From positions 737-31,572 of IMG/VR virus record IMGVR_UViG_3300030380_003465: a DNA stretch of 30,836 bases; one strand, given 5' to 3'. Source of the DNA: a virus. Made by a program: the position numbers and the translations under genes. Positions within the stretch are counted from its first letter, which is position 1. Each line of letters begins with the position of its first letter. The notes beneath the pieces were generated by a model. That model was not told where the DNA came from. It was given only the letters and a program-made list of their open reading frames with translations, and made no database searches. Positions 22,182-28,597 of this stretch are shown here, in pieces.

Positions 22182-23453
22182 CAACCAACTGTTAATACAA
22201 ACACTGGTGCTAATGCTGGTTTCAGTGCTGGTGCAACTGCATCTGGCCCTGTCGCTGGTTTTGACCCTGTATTAATCAGTCTTATCCGTCGTTCTATGCC
22301 TAACTTGGTCGCATATGACCTAGCAGGTGTTCAACCAATGAGCGGCCCAACTGGACTTATCTTCGCGATGAGATCCAAGTATAACACCATGTCCGGTGGA
22401 AGTTCTACAGAAACATTCTACAACGAAGTAGATTCTGCATTCTCCGGTCGTGACAGAGGAACTAACGCCGAAACAGGTTTTGTTGACGGTGCAGCTGGTA
22501 TGGGAACAACATCTGTTTCTGCTACTAACCCTGCAGTTCTTAACCCTGTATCATCTGCTGATTCCACATCCTACAGAGTAGGTCAAGGAATGAGAACAGA
22601 CGAGGCAGAAGCGTTGAATACTGGTCAAGATCAGTTCAACCAGATGGCATTCTCAATCGAGAAGATCACTGTTACTGCTAAGTCCAGAGCACTAAAGGCA
22701 GAGTATAGTTTAGAACTTGCTCAAGACCTTAAGGCAATCCACGGATTAAACGCAGAGGCAGAACTTGCTAACATCTTATCAACTGAGATACTTGCTGAGA
22801 TAAACAGAGAAGTTATCAGAACAATCTATAAGACTGCAGAGCAAGGTGCTGTTCAAAACGTTGCAACCGCTGGTATATTTGACTTAGACGTTGACTCCAA
22901 CGGTAGATGGTCAGTTGAGAAGTTCAAAGGACTACTCTTCCAGATCGAAAGAGATGCGAACGCAATTGCACAAAGAACTCGTAGAGGAAAGGGTAACATC
23001 ATCCTTTGTTCTGCTGACGTTGCTTCTGCTCTAACAATGGCTGGCGTTCTTGACTACACTCCTGCACTTAATGCTAACCTTAACGTTGATGACACCGGTA
23101 ATACATTTGCTGGAACATTACAAGGTAAGTTCAGAGTATACATCGACCCATATGCTGCTAACCTAACAGGTTCTGCATCTGGTGGTGCTGCTCCTACAGG
23201 TGGTAATCAATACTATGTTGTTGGTTACAAAGGAACATCTCCATACGATGCTGGATTGTTCTACTGCCCTTACGTTCCACTTCAGATGGTTCGTGCAGTG
23301 GGAGAAAATAGTTTCCAACCAAAAATCGGGTTTAAGACTCGTTATGGTATGGTTGCTAACCCATTCGCAGAAGGCACACAAGCAGGTCTTGGTTTCCTTA
23401 GTGTTAACTCAAACCGCTACTACAGACGTGTTGCTGTTAAAAACCTTATGTAA
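22011..23453 (+). CDS. gp23: Major capsid protein gp23
   Basis: 480 aa against about 521 in T4. The propeptide WKPLLNYEGLDEIKDPHRKA followed by ENQEK is the hallmark start. Core blocks are unmistakable: LIRRSMPNLVAYDLAGVQPM, SGPTGLIFAMRSKY, AKSRALKAEYSLELAQDLKA, ILSTEILAEINREVIRTIYK, FQIERDANAIAQRTRRGKGN, GKFRVYIDPYA and PKIGFKTRYGMVANPFAEGT. The predicted gp21 cut is after Glu57 (L-M-E|QPT), close to the T4 site after residue 65. The segment that T4 has between core blocks is shorter here. AAAAGG at 21993-21998 is the ribosome site. Codons are markedly C-ended, as expected of the most abundant protein. I see no clear late octamer directly before it, so it may be read from the gp22 promoter. 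Confidence 0.98.
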   Translation: MFQSESLQEKWKPLLNYEGLDEIKDPHRKAVTAVLLENQEKFLREEQAFTSGINLMEQPTVNTNTGANAGFSAGATASGPVAGFDPVLISLIRRSMPNLVAYDLAGVQPMSGPTGLIFAMRSKYNTMSGGSSTETFYNEVDSAFSGRDRGTNAETGFVDGAAGMGTTSVSATNPAVLNPVSSADSTSYRVGQGMRTDEAEALNTGQDQFNQMAFSIEKITVTAKSRALKAEYSLELAQDLKAIHGLNAEAELANILSTEILAEINREVIRTIYKTAEQGAVQNVATAGIFDLDVDSNGRWSVEKFKGLLFQIERDANAIAQRTRRGKGNIILCSADVASALTMAGVLDYTPALNANLNVDDTGNTFAGTLQGKFRVYIDPYAANLTGSASGGAAPTGGNQYYVVGYKGTSPYDAGLFYCPYVPLQMVRAVGENSFQPKIGFKTRYGMVANPFAEGTQAGLGFLSVNSNRYYRRVAVKNLM

Positions 23454-23477
23454 GCGAGATGCTTATATATCTTTCAA

Positions 23478-23504
23478 AGAGACCCTTGACGGGTCTCTTT
23501 TTTT
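23478..23504 (+). terminator. Intrinsic terminator after gp23
   Basis: A perfect 8-bp stem AGAGACCC/GGGTCTCT with loop TTGAC is followed by a run of seven T (23498-23504). It ends the long head-gene transcript. Confidence is high because stem, loop and T-run are all near ideal. Confidence 0.92.
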
Positions 23505-23514
23505 ATGCTATTCT
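23486..23514 (+). promoter_or_regulatory. Possible sigma70-type promoter inside the terminator
   Basis: TTGACG at 23486-23491 (terminator loop) and TATTCT at 23509-23514 are 17 bases apart; start would be near 23521, before the 67-aa gene. The -35 is five of six consensus bases, the -10 four of six. Tentative. Confidence 0.35.
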
Positions 23515-23539
23515 ATAAAAGCATACACACATTTACACT

Positions 23540-23743
23540 ATGAAACCCGTAGCACGAGTAACCGACAAGTTTGATGTCGTCACTTTTTTAGCAGATCAAT
23601 ATCTATTAGAGTCTATTAATAGTATCGATAAAAGATTAGGGCAAGGATATGCCAAAAAGAATCCTCAATTAGTTTCTACAATGGTTAAAGTTATGCAAGA
23701 TTGTTCTTTTGTTAATGAAGGACAAATTGCAGTATTAAATTAG
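23540..23743 (+). CDS. Small conserved hypothetical protein, 67 aa
   Basis: A short, mainly helical protein (VTDKFDVVTFLADQYLLESI, then DKRLGQGYAKKNPQLVSTMV). I recall similar small genes directly after gp23 in T4-like cyanophages, with the FDVVTFL-x-[DE]Q motif. It is unusual here in having its own terminator on each side, so it should give a short separate transcript. No DNA-binding or catalytic motif is obvious. The function is unknown; the isolated setting suggests its dose is set separately from the capsid genes. Confidence 0.75.
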   Translation: MKPVARVTDKFDVVTFLADQYLLESINSIDKRLGQGYAKKNPQLVSTMVKVMQDCSFVNEGQIAVLN

Positions 23744-23749
23744 CAAGAG

Positions 23750-23773
23750 GAGACCCGAAAGGGTCTCTTTTTT
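23750..23773 (+). terminator. Intrinsic terminator after the 67-aa gene
   Basis: Stem GAGACCC/GGGTCTC closed by a GAAA tetraloop, then a T run (23768-23773). The stem is the same sequence as in the gp23 terminator 270 bases upstream. Confidence 0.92.
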
Positions 23774-23775
23774 AT

Positions 23776-23783
23776 CTAAATAA
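23776..23783 (+). promoter_or_regulatory. Candidate late promoter (CTAAATAA type) for the gp3-position gene
   Basis: CTAAATAA just after the T run of the second terminator, 16 bases before the next ATG. Terminator plus octamer separates the downstream recombination/tail transcript from the head genes. Confidence 0.5.
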
Positions 23784-23799
23784 AGAAAAGAGTAATAAT

Positions 23800-24354
23800 A
23801 TGTCTCGACCATCACAAATTGAAAATAGAAATTTTCTCTCTCCAGTTGGGTTTAAATTTAATCTTAAACGAAGTCCGGGGGTTGCTTTCTTTTGCAATAC
23901 TGCAAATATTCCAGACCTCAACTTAGGAGTTGCCAACCAACCCAATTACTTAAGAGATATACCAGTTCCCGGTGATAAAATTGATTTCGGTGATTTAAAC
24001 ATCCGATTTCTTGTTGATGAAGACTTAAAAAATTTCATGGAAATACAAAAATGGTTAAGAGGTTTAGGTTTTCCAGAAGAAGTTCAAGAGTTTCGTGATT
24101 GGGAAGCAAGTGGACTTCAACCAAAAAGAAACTATGGTAAAGCACCTCAAGATATTTTTTCTGATGGAACTTTACAAATTTTAAGTAGTAACTTTATTCC
24201 TAAATTTAATGTTACATTTAAAGATTTATGGCCTTATAGTTTGACTACTTTATCATTCGATGCTACAGATACAGATATTGAATACTTTACAGCTGATGCA
24301 AGTTTCAAATATACCATGTATAATATAACTGACTTATCCAATAATCCTTTATGA
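23800..24354 (+). CDS. gp3: Tail tube-like protein at the gp3 (tail completion) position
   Basis: 184 aa; T4 gp3 has about 176. In related cyanophages the gene between gp23 and uvsY is annotated as gp3, tail completion and sheath stabiliser. The sequence itself is tube-like: PVGFKFNLKRSPGVAFFCNT, IPVPGDKIDFGDLNIRFLVD, then DEDLKNFMEIQKWLRGLGFP, the pattern of gp19/gp54-family tube and tube-capping proteins. It would end the tail tube near gp15. The name rests mainly on position; a gp54-like or other tube homologue is possible. It overlaps uvsY by ATGA, which couples a tail gene to a recombination gene. Confidence 0.68.
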   Translation: MSRPSQIENRNFLSPVGFKFNLKRSPGVAFFCNTANIPDLNLGVANQPNYLRDIPVPGDKIDFGDLNIRFLVDEDLKNFMEIQKWLRGLGFPEEVQEFRDWEASGLQPKRNYGKAPQDIFSDGTLQILSSNFIPKFNVTFKDLWPYSLTTLSFDATDTDIEYFTADASFKYTMYNITDLSNNPL

Positions 24355-24785
24355 TTGATCTTGAAAAACTTCAAGAGATGTGGGAAAAAGATGCAAAAAT
24401 AGATCGTGATAATCTACATGATGAGTCACTTAATATCCCCTCTCTACATGCAAAGTATTTTGAATTATATAATACAATCTTTCTATTAAGAAAAAAAGCA
24501 GAACAACAAAGAAAAAATATTCGTCATGAACGGTATGAGTATTTTAGTGGAAAAGCAGATCCAGATGTTTATATTGAGAATCCATTTCCAAAAAAGATAA
24601 GAGATAAAGATACCATGACTAAGTATCTTGATGCAGATGATAAATTATCAAATGCCACTTTGAAAATAGATTACTATGATACGATGTTAGTATATCTCGA
24701 AAGTATTCTTAAAGTAATACAAAATAGAACATTTCAAATTAAAAATGCCATTGAGTTTATGAGATTTAATTCTGGACTGGGTTGA
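24351..24785 (+). CDS. uvsY: Recombination mediator UvsY
   Basis: 144 aa against 137 in T4. The alignment with T4 UvsY is visible along its length: start DLEKLQEMWEKDAKID parallels RLEDLQEELKKDVFID; then EYFSGKADPDVY parallels DYYSGRGDGDEF; KYLDADDKLSNATLKIDYYD parallels LSADKDVLKVDTSLQYW; and RTFQIKNAIEFMRF parallels RGFAIKHIQDMRAF. It loads UvsX recombinase on gp32-coated single strands. It is coupled to the gp3-position gene and precedes uvsW, as in T4 where uvsW and uvsY are neighbours. Confidence 0.95.
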   Translation: MIDLEKLQEMWEKDAKIDRDNLHDESLNIPSLHAKYFELYNTIFLLRKKAEQQRKNIRHERYEYFSGKADPDVYIENPFPKKIRDKDTMTKYLDADDKLSNATLKIDYYDTMLVYLESILKVIQNRTFQIKNAIEFMRFNSGLG

Positions 24786-24791
24786 TAAATA
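24784..24791 (+). promoter_or_regulatory. Candidate late promoter (GATAAATA) for uvsW
   Basis: GATAAATA overlaps the uvsY stop codon and lies 21 bases before the GTG start of uvsW. T4 uvsW is expressed late, so a late octamer here is in keeping. Confidence 0.5.
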
Positions 24792-24812
24792 CATATAGAT
24801 TTATGGATCTAT

Positions 24813-26285
24813 GTGACAGCAAACGTTGTTATATCTAAAGCAAATGAAGTATTCTTGACAGTAAATGCTGAACCACACATTCAGTATGAACTTCGAGATC
24901 ATTTCACATTTCAGGTTGAGGGTGCAAAGTTTATGCCCCAATATCGTAATCGTAACTGGAATGGTGAAATACATTTATTTGATCTACGGTCAAAAAGAAT
25001 TTACATTGGACTGTTAGATCGTATCATAGCATTTTGTAAGAAGCACGATTATAGTTATAGATTTGAAGATAATGAATATTACGGATCTCCTTTTGAGTTG
25101 AATGAAAGGATTTCATATGAAGGTGTAAAAGATTATATACGTTCTATTTCAAGAATTTCCCCTCGTAATTATCAGATAGATGGAGTATATGATGCCTTAC
25201 GGCACAATAGAAAATTATTGATATCACCGACTGCTTCAGGTAAATCTTTGATGATTTACGCTCTTGTAAGATATTATGTAGATAAATCTCAAAAAATCCT
25301 GCTAGTTGTTCCAACGACATCCCTTGTAGAACAGATGTATAAGGACTTTCAAGATTATGGTTGGGATTCTGATTCATACTGCCATCGAATATATTCTGGA
25401 AAAGAAAAGACCAATGAATATCCAGTTACGATTACAACATGGCAATCTGTATATAAACTTGAAAGATCTTTCTTTGAAGATTATAGTGTAATCATTGGAG
25501 ATGAAGCTCACCTGTTTAAGAGTAAGTCATTAATATCTATAATGACAAAACTACATCATGCAAAATATCGTTTTGGATTTACTGGAACTTTGGATGGAAC
25601 ACAAACACATAAGTGGGTATTGGAGGGATTATTTGGCCCATCATATAAAGTAACTAAAACAGATGAATTGATGAAGCAGGGTCATCTATCTCAATTGGAT
25701 ATACAATGTTTGGTTCTCAAACACTCTCCACAAAAATTTGAAACATATGAAGATGAACTGCAATATTTAATCACACATTCACAAAGAAATCGTTTCATTA
25801 CTAACTTAGCACTTGATCTAAAAGGTAATACTCTTATCTTATACAGTCGAGTAGAAACTCATGGTGCAGTTTTATATGAACTAATAAATACTAACAAGAG
25901 TGGTAATCGAAAAGTTTTCTTTGTTCATGGTGGTGTGGATGCTGAAGAAAGAGAACAGATTCGTGAAATCACTGAGAGAGAAGTGAATGCTATTATTGTT
26001 GCATCCTATGGAACATTTTCAACAGGTATCAATATTAAAAACTTGCATAATATTGTTTTTGCCTCTCCGTCAAAGTCTCGAATTAGAAACCTCCAAAGCA
26101 TTGGCAGAATACTCAGAAAAGGAACTAACAAAACCAAAGCTATTCTATACGATATCTCTGATGACTGCTCTAATAAATCTAGAAAAAACTACACATTAAA
26201 TCATCTAATAGAAAGAATAAAAATTTATAACGAAGAAAACTTTAACTATGAAATAATTACAATTCAATTAAAAGGAGACAAATGA
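24813..26285 (+). CDS. uvsW: UvsW recombination helicase, GTG start
   Basis: 490 aa against about 503 in T4. GTG at 24813 is the only usable start: the ATG two bases before is followed at once by TGA, and the frame has a stop at 24786. The N-terminal domain (ELRDHFTFQVEGAKFMPQYR, then NRNWNGEIHLFD) parallels T4. Helicase motifs: Walker A SPTASGKS at residues 138-145, motif Ia VVPTTSLVEQM, motif II DEAH at 230-233, motif III GFTGTLDG, then VASYGTFSTGINIKNLHN (V) and QSIGRILRKG (VI). UvsW unwinds D-loops and R-loops and switches replication from origin to recombination mode. The stop overlaps the next gene by ATGA. Confidence 0.97.
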   Translation: MTANVVISKANEVFLTVNAEPHIQYELRDHFTFQVEGAKFMPQYRNRNWNGEIHLFDLRSKRIYIGLLDRIIAFCKKHDYSYRFEDNEYYGSPFELNERISYEGVKDYIRSISRISPRNYQIDGVYDALRHNRKLLISPTASGKSLMIYALVRYYVDKSQKILLVVPTTSLVEQMYKDFQDYGWDSDSYCHRIYSGKEKTNEYPVTITTWQSVYKLERSFFEDYSVIIGDEAHLFKSKSLISIMTKLHHAKYRFGFTGTLDGTQTHKWVLEGLFGPSYKVTKTDELMKQGHLSQLDIQCLVLKHSPQKFETYEDELQYLITHSQRNRFITNLALDLKGNTLILYSRVETHGAVLYELINTNKSGNRKVFFVHGGVDAEEREQIREITEREVNAIIVASYGTFSTGINIKNLHNIVFASPSKSRIRNLQSIGRILRKGTNKTKAILYDISDDCSNKSRKNYTLNHLIERIKIYNEENFNYEIITIQLKGDK

Positions 26286-26677
26286 TAGAAGACGATTTTT
26301 ATGCTACAATAAAATTTAAGAATGGTGAAGAAATATTTGCCAAGGTAGCAGCCTCTGAAGAAGAGGATAGAACTTTACTTATTGTATCTAATCCTATCGT
26401 TATTAATGAAGTTAAAGCAAAGAATGGAATTTCTGGATATCGAATTGAACCATGGTTAAAAACAACTAAAGAAGATATATTCATGATTAATTTAACAGAT
26501 ATCCTAACCTTATCAGAATCATATGATGTTGAAGTAATTTCAATGTATCAAAAATGGGTAAAGGATACGACAAGAGTAAAAAACAAAGAACCAAAACTAA
26601 GTCGTGAAATGGGATATATTGCTAGTGTAAGTGATGCAAAAGATATATTAGAAAAACTATTTAAACTTAAAGGCTAA
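26282..26677 (+). CDS. Candidate Sm-like (LSm-fold) protein, 131 aa
   Basis: Between uvsW and gp55. Residues 5-80 fit an Sm-type barrel: strand FYATIKFKNGEEIFAKVAAS, a strand with LLIVSNPIVINEV, and a final strand IFMINLTDILTLSE; the KNGEE and 'NPI' positions resemble the Sm1 turn and the polar RNA-contact loop. The C-terminal third is a helical extension. I remember a crystal structure of an Sm-like protein of presumed cyanophage origin whose description fits; not checked here. It could bind RNA or assemble as a ring. The call is moderate, because Sm folds have weak sequence signatures. It overlaps uvsW by ATGA. Confidence 0.6.
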   Translation: MIEDDFYATIKFKNGEEIFAKVAASEEEDRTLLIVSNPIVINEVKAKNGISGYRIEPWLKTTKEDIFMINLTDILTLSESYDVEVISMYQKWVKDTTRVKNKEPKLSREMGYIASVSDAKDILEKLFKLKG

Positions 26678-26736
26678 TTACCCTTGAACCTCTACAAAGG
26701 TTATTCTACACATATTTTAATACCTTGTCAAGTAGC

Positions 26737-26765
26737 TTGCTATTTTGATACAAAAATGTTATAAT
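26737..26765 (+). promoter_or_regulatory. Sigma70-type promoter for the gp55-gp47-gp46 operon
   Basis: TTGCTA at 26737-26742 and a perfect TATAAT at 26760-26765 are 17 bases apart, with a start expected near 26772, 19 bases before gp55. It sits in the 113-base gap after the Sm-like gene, the longest gene-free stretch in this half of the window that has no terminator. An unmodified host RNA polymerase could use it, in keeping with the need for gp55 before late transcription. Confidence 0.75.
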
Positions 26766-26790
26766 TTCTACATAATAATGATTAATAGTT

Positions 26791-27285
26791 ATGGCAATAA
26801 TTAAACCTATGCCGAAAAGAAAACGATCTGAACATTATGTGAATAACAAAGAGTTTCTTGCTGCTTTGATTCGATACCGTGAAGATGTAGAGATAGCAGA
26901 AATTAGAGGTAATCCAAAACCAGTTATTCCAAGATATATTGGTGATTGTTTTTTAAAGATTGCTAATCATCTATCATTTAAACCAAACTTTGTAAATTAT
27001 ATGTTCAAGGAGGACATGATCTCTGATGGAATCGAAAATTGCGTTCAATACATACATAATTTTAATCCTGAGAAATCCAAAAATCCTTTTGCTTACTTTA
27101 CGCAGATTATTCATTTTGCGTTTCTCAGGAGAATACAAAGAGAAAAAAGACAATTAGATATTAAAAATAAAATACTAGAAAGATCCGGTTATGATGAAGT
27201 CTTTCATGGTGATAAGGTTGACGGAATGGCTACTTCCGACTATAATCAAATTAAGGATGCAGTGCACTCTAAACTACGTTATTAA
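26791..27285 (+). CDS. gp55: Late-transcription sigma factor gp55
   Basis: 164 aa against about 185 in T4. It is a minimal sigma factor that turns host RNA polymerase to late promoters. The conserved region 2-like helices are visible: VNYMFKEDMISDGIENCVQY, then NFNPEKSKNPFAYFTQIIHF and AFLRRIQREKRQ, the -10-recognising and core-binding part. There is no region 4, as in T4. The T4-type C-terminal clamp-binding tail is not obvious in DYNQIKDAVHSKLRY, so clamp-dependent activation may differ. The start follows a sigma70-like promoter; the stop shares a base with the gp47 start. Confidence 0.95.
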   Translation: MAIIKPMPKRKRSEHYVNNKEFLAALIRYREDVEIAEIRGNPKPVIPRYIGDCFLKIANHLSFKPNFVNYMFKEDMISDGIENCVQYIHNFNPEKSKNPFAYFTQIIHFAFLRRIQREKRQLDIKNKILERSGYDEVFHGDKVDGMATSDYNQIKDAVHSKLRY

Positions 27286-28325
27286 TGAAAATTGCGATTA
27301 TAACAGATCAACACTTCGGGTGTCGTAAGAACTCGCAAATTTTTCATGATTATTTTTTGAAATTTTATAATGATATATTTTTTCCTAAACTAGAAGAAGA
27401 AGGTATCACTACCATAATTGATATGGGAGATACTTTCGATAGTCGAAAGGGGATTGATTTTTCTGCTTTAACTTGGGCAAAGAAAAATTACTTTGATAGA
27501 CTTAAGCAGATGGGTATAACAGTTCATACTATTGTTGGAAATCATACTGCATATTATAAAAATACAAATGAAGTAAATGCTATTGATTTATTATTGAAAG
27601 AATATGACAATGTAAGAGTATATTCTGAAACAACTAATATATGCATAGATGGATTAAATATTCTTCTTGTTCCTTGGATCAATTCAGAAAATAAAGAAAA
27701 AAGTTTAGCATTAATTAAAGACTCACAATCTCCTGTTTGTATGGGACATTTGGAGTTAAAGGGTTATAAAGTAAATGAATATGTTGTAATGGATCATGGG
27801 TTAGATGATAAACCTTTTGAAAAATTTGAAAGAGTTTTCTCTGGACATTTTCATACAAGATCAAATAATGGTAAAGTTTATTACTTTGGTAATCCTTATG
27901 AAATGTATTGGAATGATTATGATGATACAAGAGGATTTCATTTCTTTGATACAAACACCTTAGAGCATACTGCAGTTAATAATCCATATCGTTTCTTCTA
28001 TAAAATTTATTATGAGGATACACCTCATCAAACTTTTGATACAAGAGAATACGAAAATAAAATTGTAAAATTAATTGTTCGTAAAAAATCTGATCCTAAA
28101 AAGTTTGAAAAGTTTATTGATAAATTATATGCTTCAAATATTCATGAACTTAAAGTTATTGAAAATTTTCAATTGCATGAGAATGAAGAGTTTGAGGCTT
28201 TTGAATCAGAAGACACTCTCTCTATTTTAAATAGGTATGTTGAAGAATCTGATGTTGATCTCAAAAAATCTACAATACAAGATTTGATTAAAGAAGTTTA
28301 TCAAGAGGCATGTGAATTAGTTTAA
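27285..28325 (+). CDS. gp47: Recombination nuclease subunit gp47 (Mre11/SbcD-like)
   Basis: 346 aa, close to T4 (about 339). Metallophosphoesterase motifs are all present: Asp8-x-His10 (ITDQHFGCR), GDTFDSRK with Asp49, GNHT with Asn86 and His87, GHLELKGY with His155, and GHFHTR with His188 and His190. With gp46 it trims double-strand ends and generates single strands for UvsX. It is coupled to gp55 upstream (TAATG) and to the DUF3110-like gene downstream (ATGTTT shares the last base). Confidence 0.97.
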   Translation: MKIAIITDQHFGCRKNSQIFHDYFLKFYNDIFFPKLEEEGITTIIDMGDTFDSRKGIDFSALTWAKKNYFDRLKQMGITVHTIVGNHTAYYKNTNEVNAIDLLLKEYDNVRVYSETTNICIDGLNILLVPWINSENKEKSLALIKDSQSPVCMGHLELKGYKVNEYVVMDHGLDDKPFEKFERVFSGHFHTRSNNGKVYYFGNPYEMYWNDYDDTRGFHFFDTNTLEHTAVNNPYRFFYKIYYEDTPHQTFDTREYENKIVKLIVRKKSDPKKFEKFIDKLYASNIHELKVIENFQLHENEEFEAFESEDTLSILNRYVEESDVDLKKSTIQDLIKEVYQEACELV

Positions 28326-28597
28326 TGTTTGTTCTAACAATCGTAGGAAGAGAAGATGAAGGAGCATACTCTGTTCAAAATGAAGAAGGTGATAGTATCT
28401 TGTATCTTTTTGAAGAACAAGACGATGCTGTTAGATATGCTATGATGTTAGAGGATATGGATTATCCTGAAATGCATGTGATGGAAGTCGATCCAGCTGC
28501 TATGTTAAACTTATGTCAAAATTATGATTATGAATACACGGTTATTACTCCAAATGATATTGTTATCCCACCTGATATAGAGCATGATTTTATTTGA
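28325..28597 (+). CDS. DUF3110-like protein between gp47 and gp46, 90 aa
   Basis: The pattern fits DUF3110, a small family I know from cyanobacteria and plastids: N-terminal FVLTIVGREDEGAYSVQNEE, then YLFEEQDDAVRYAMMLEDMD (family text is FE-x-x-DDA-x-RYA-x-x-LE), MHVMEVDP, LCQNYDYEYTVI and PPDIEHD at the end. It has no membrane segment and a strong acidic character. It overlaps gp47 by one base and gp46 by 14 bases, so it is locked into the nuclease operon. Function is unknown; operon placement suggests a link with the SbcCD-like complex or tight co-expression with it. It also points to a cyanobacterial host. Confidence 0.75.
   Translation: MFVLTIVGREDEGAYSVQNEEGDSILYLFEEQDDAVRYAMMLEDMDYPEMHVMEVDPAAMLNLCQNYDYEYTVITPNDIVIPPDIEHDFI

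Noticed and set aside
23182-23574. 130-codon frame across the gp23 end and terminator
   Set aside because: It overlaps the strongest conserved part of gp23 in another phase and runs through an intrinsic terminator.
26687-26702. AACCT/AGGTT hairpin as a terminator before gp55
   Set aside because: Five-pair AT-containing stem without a T run; listed only as part of the gap.
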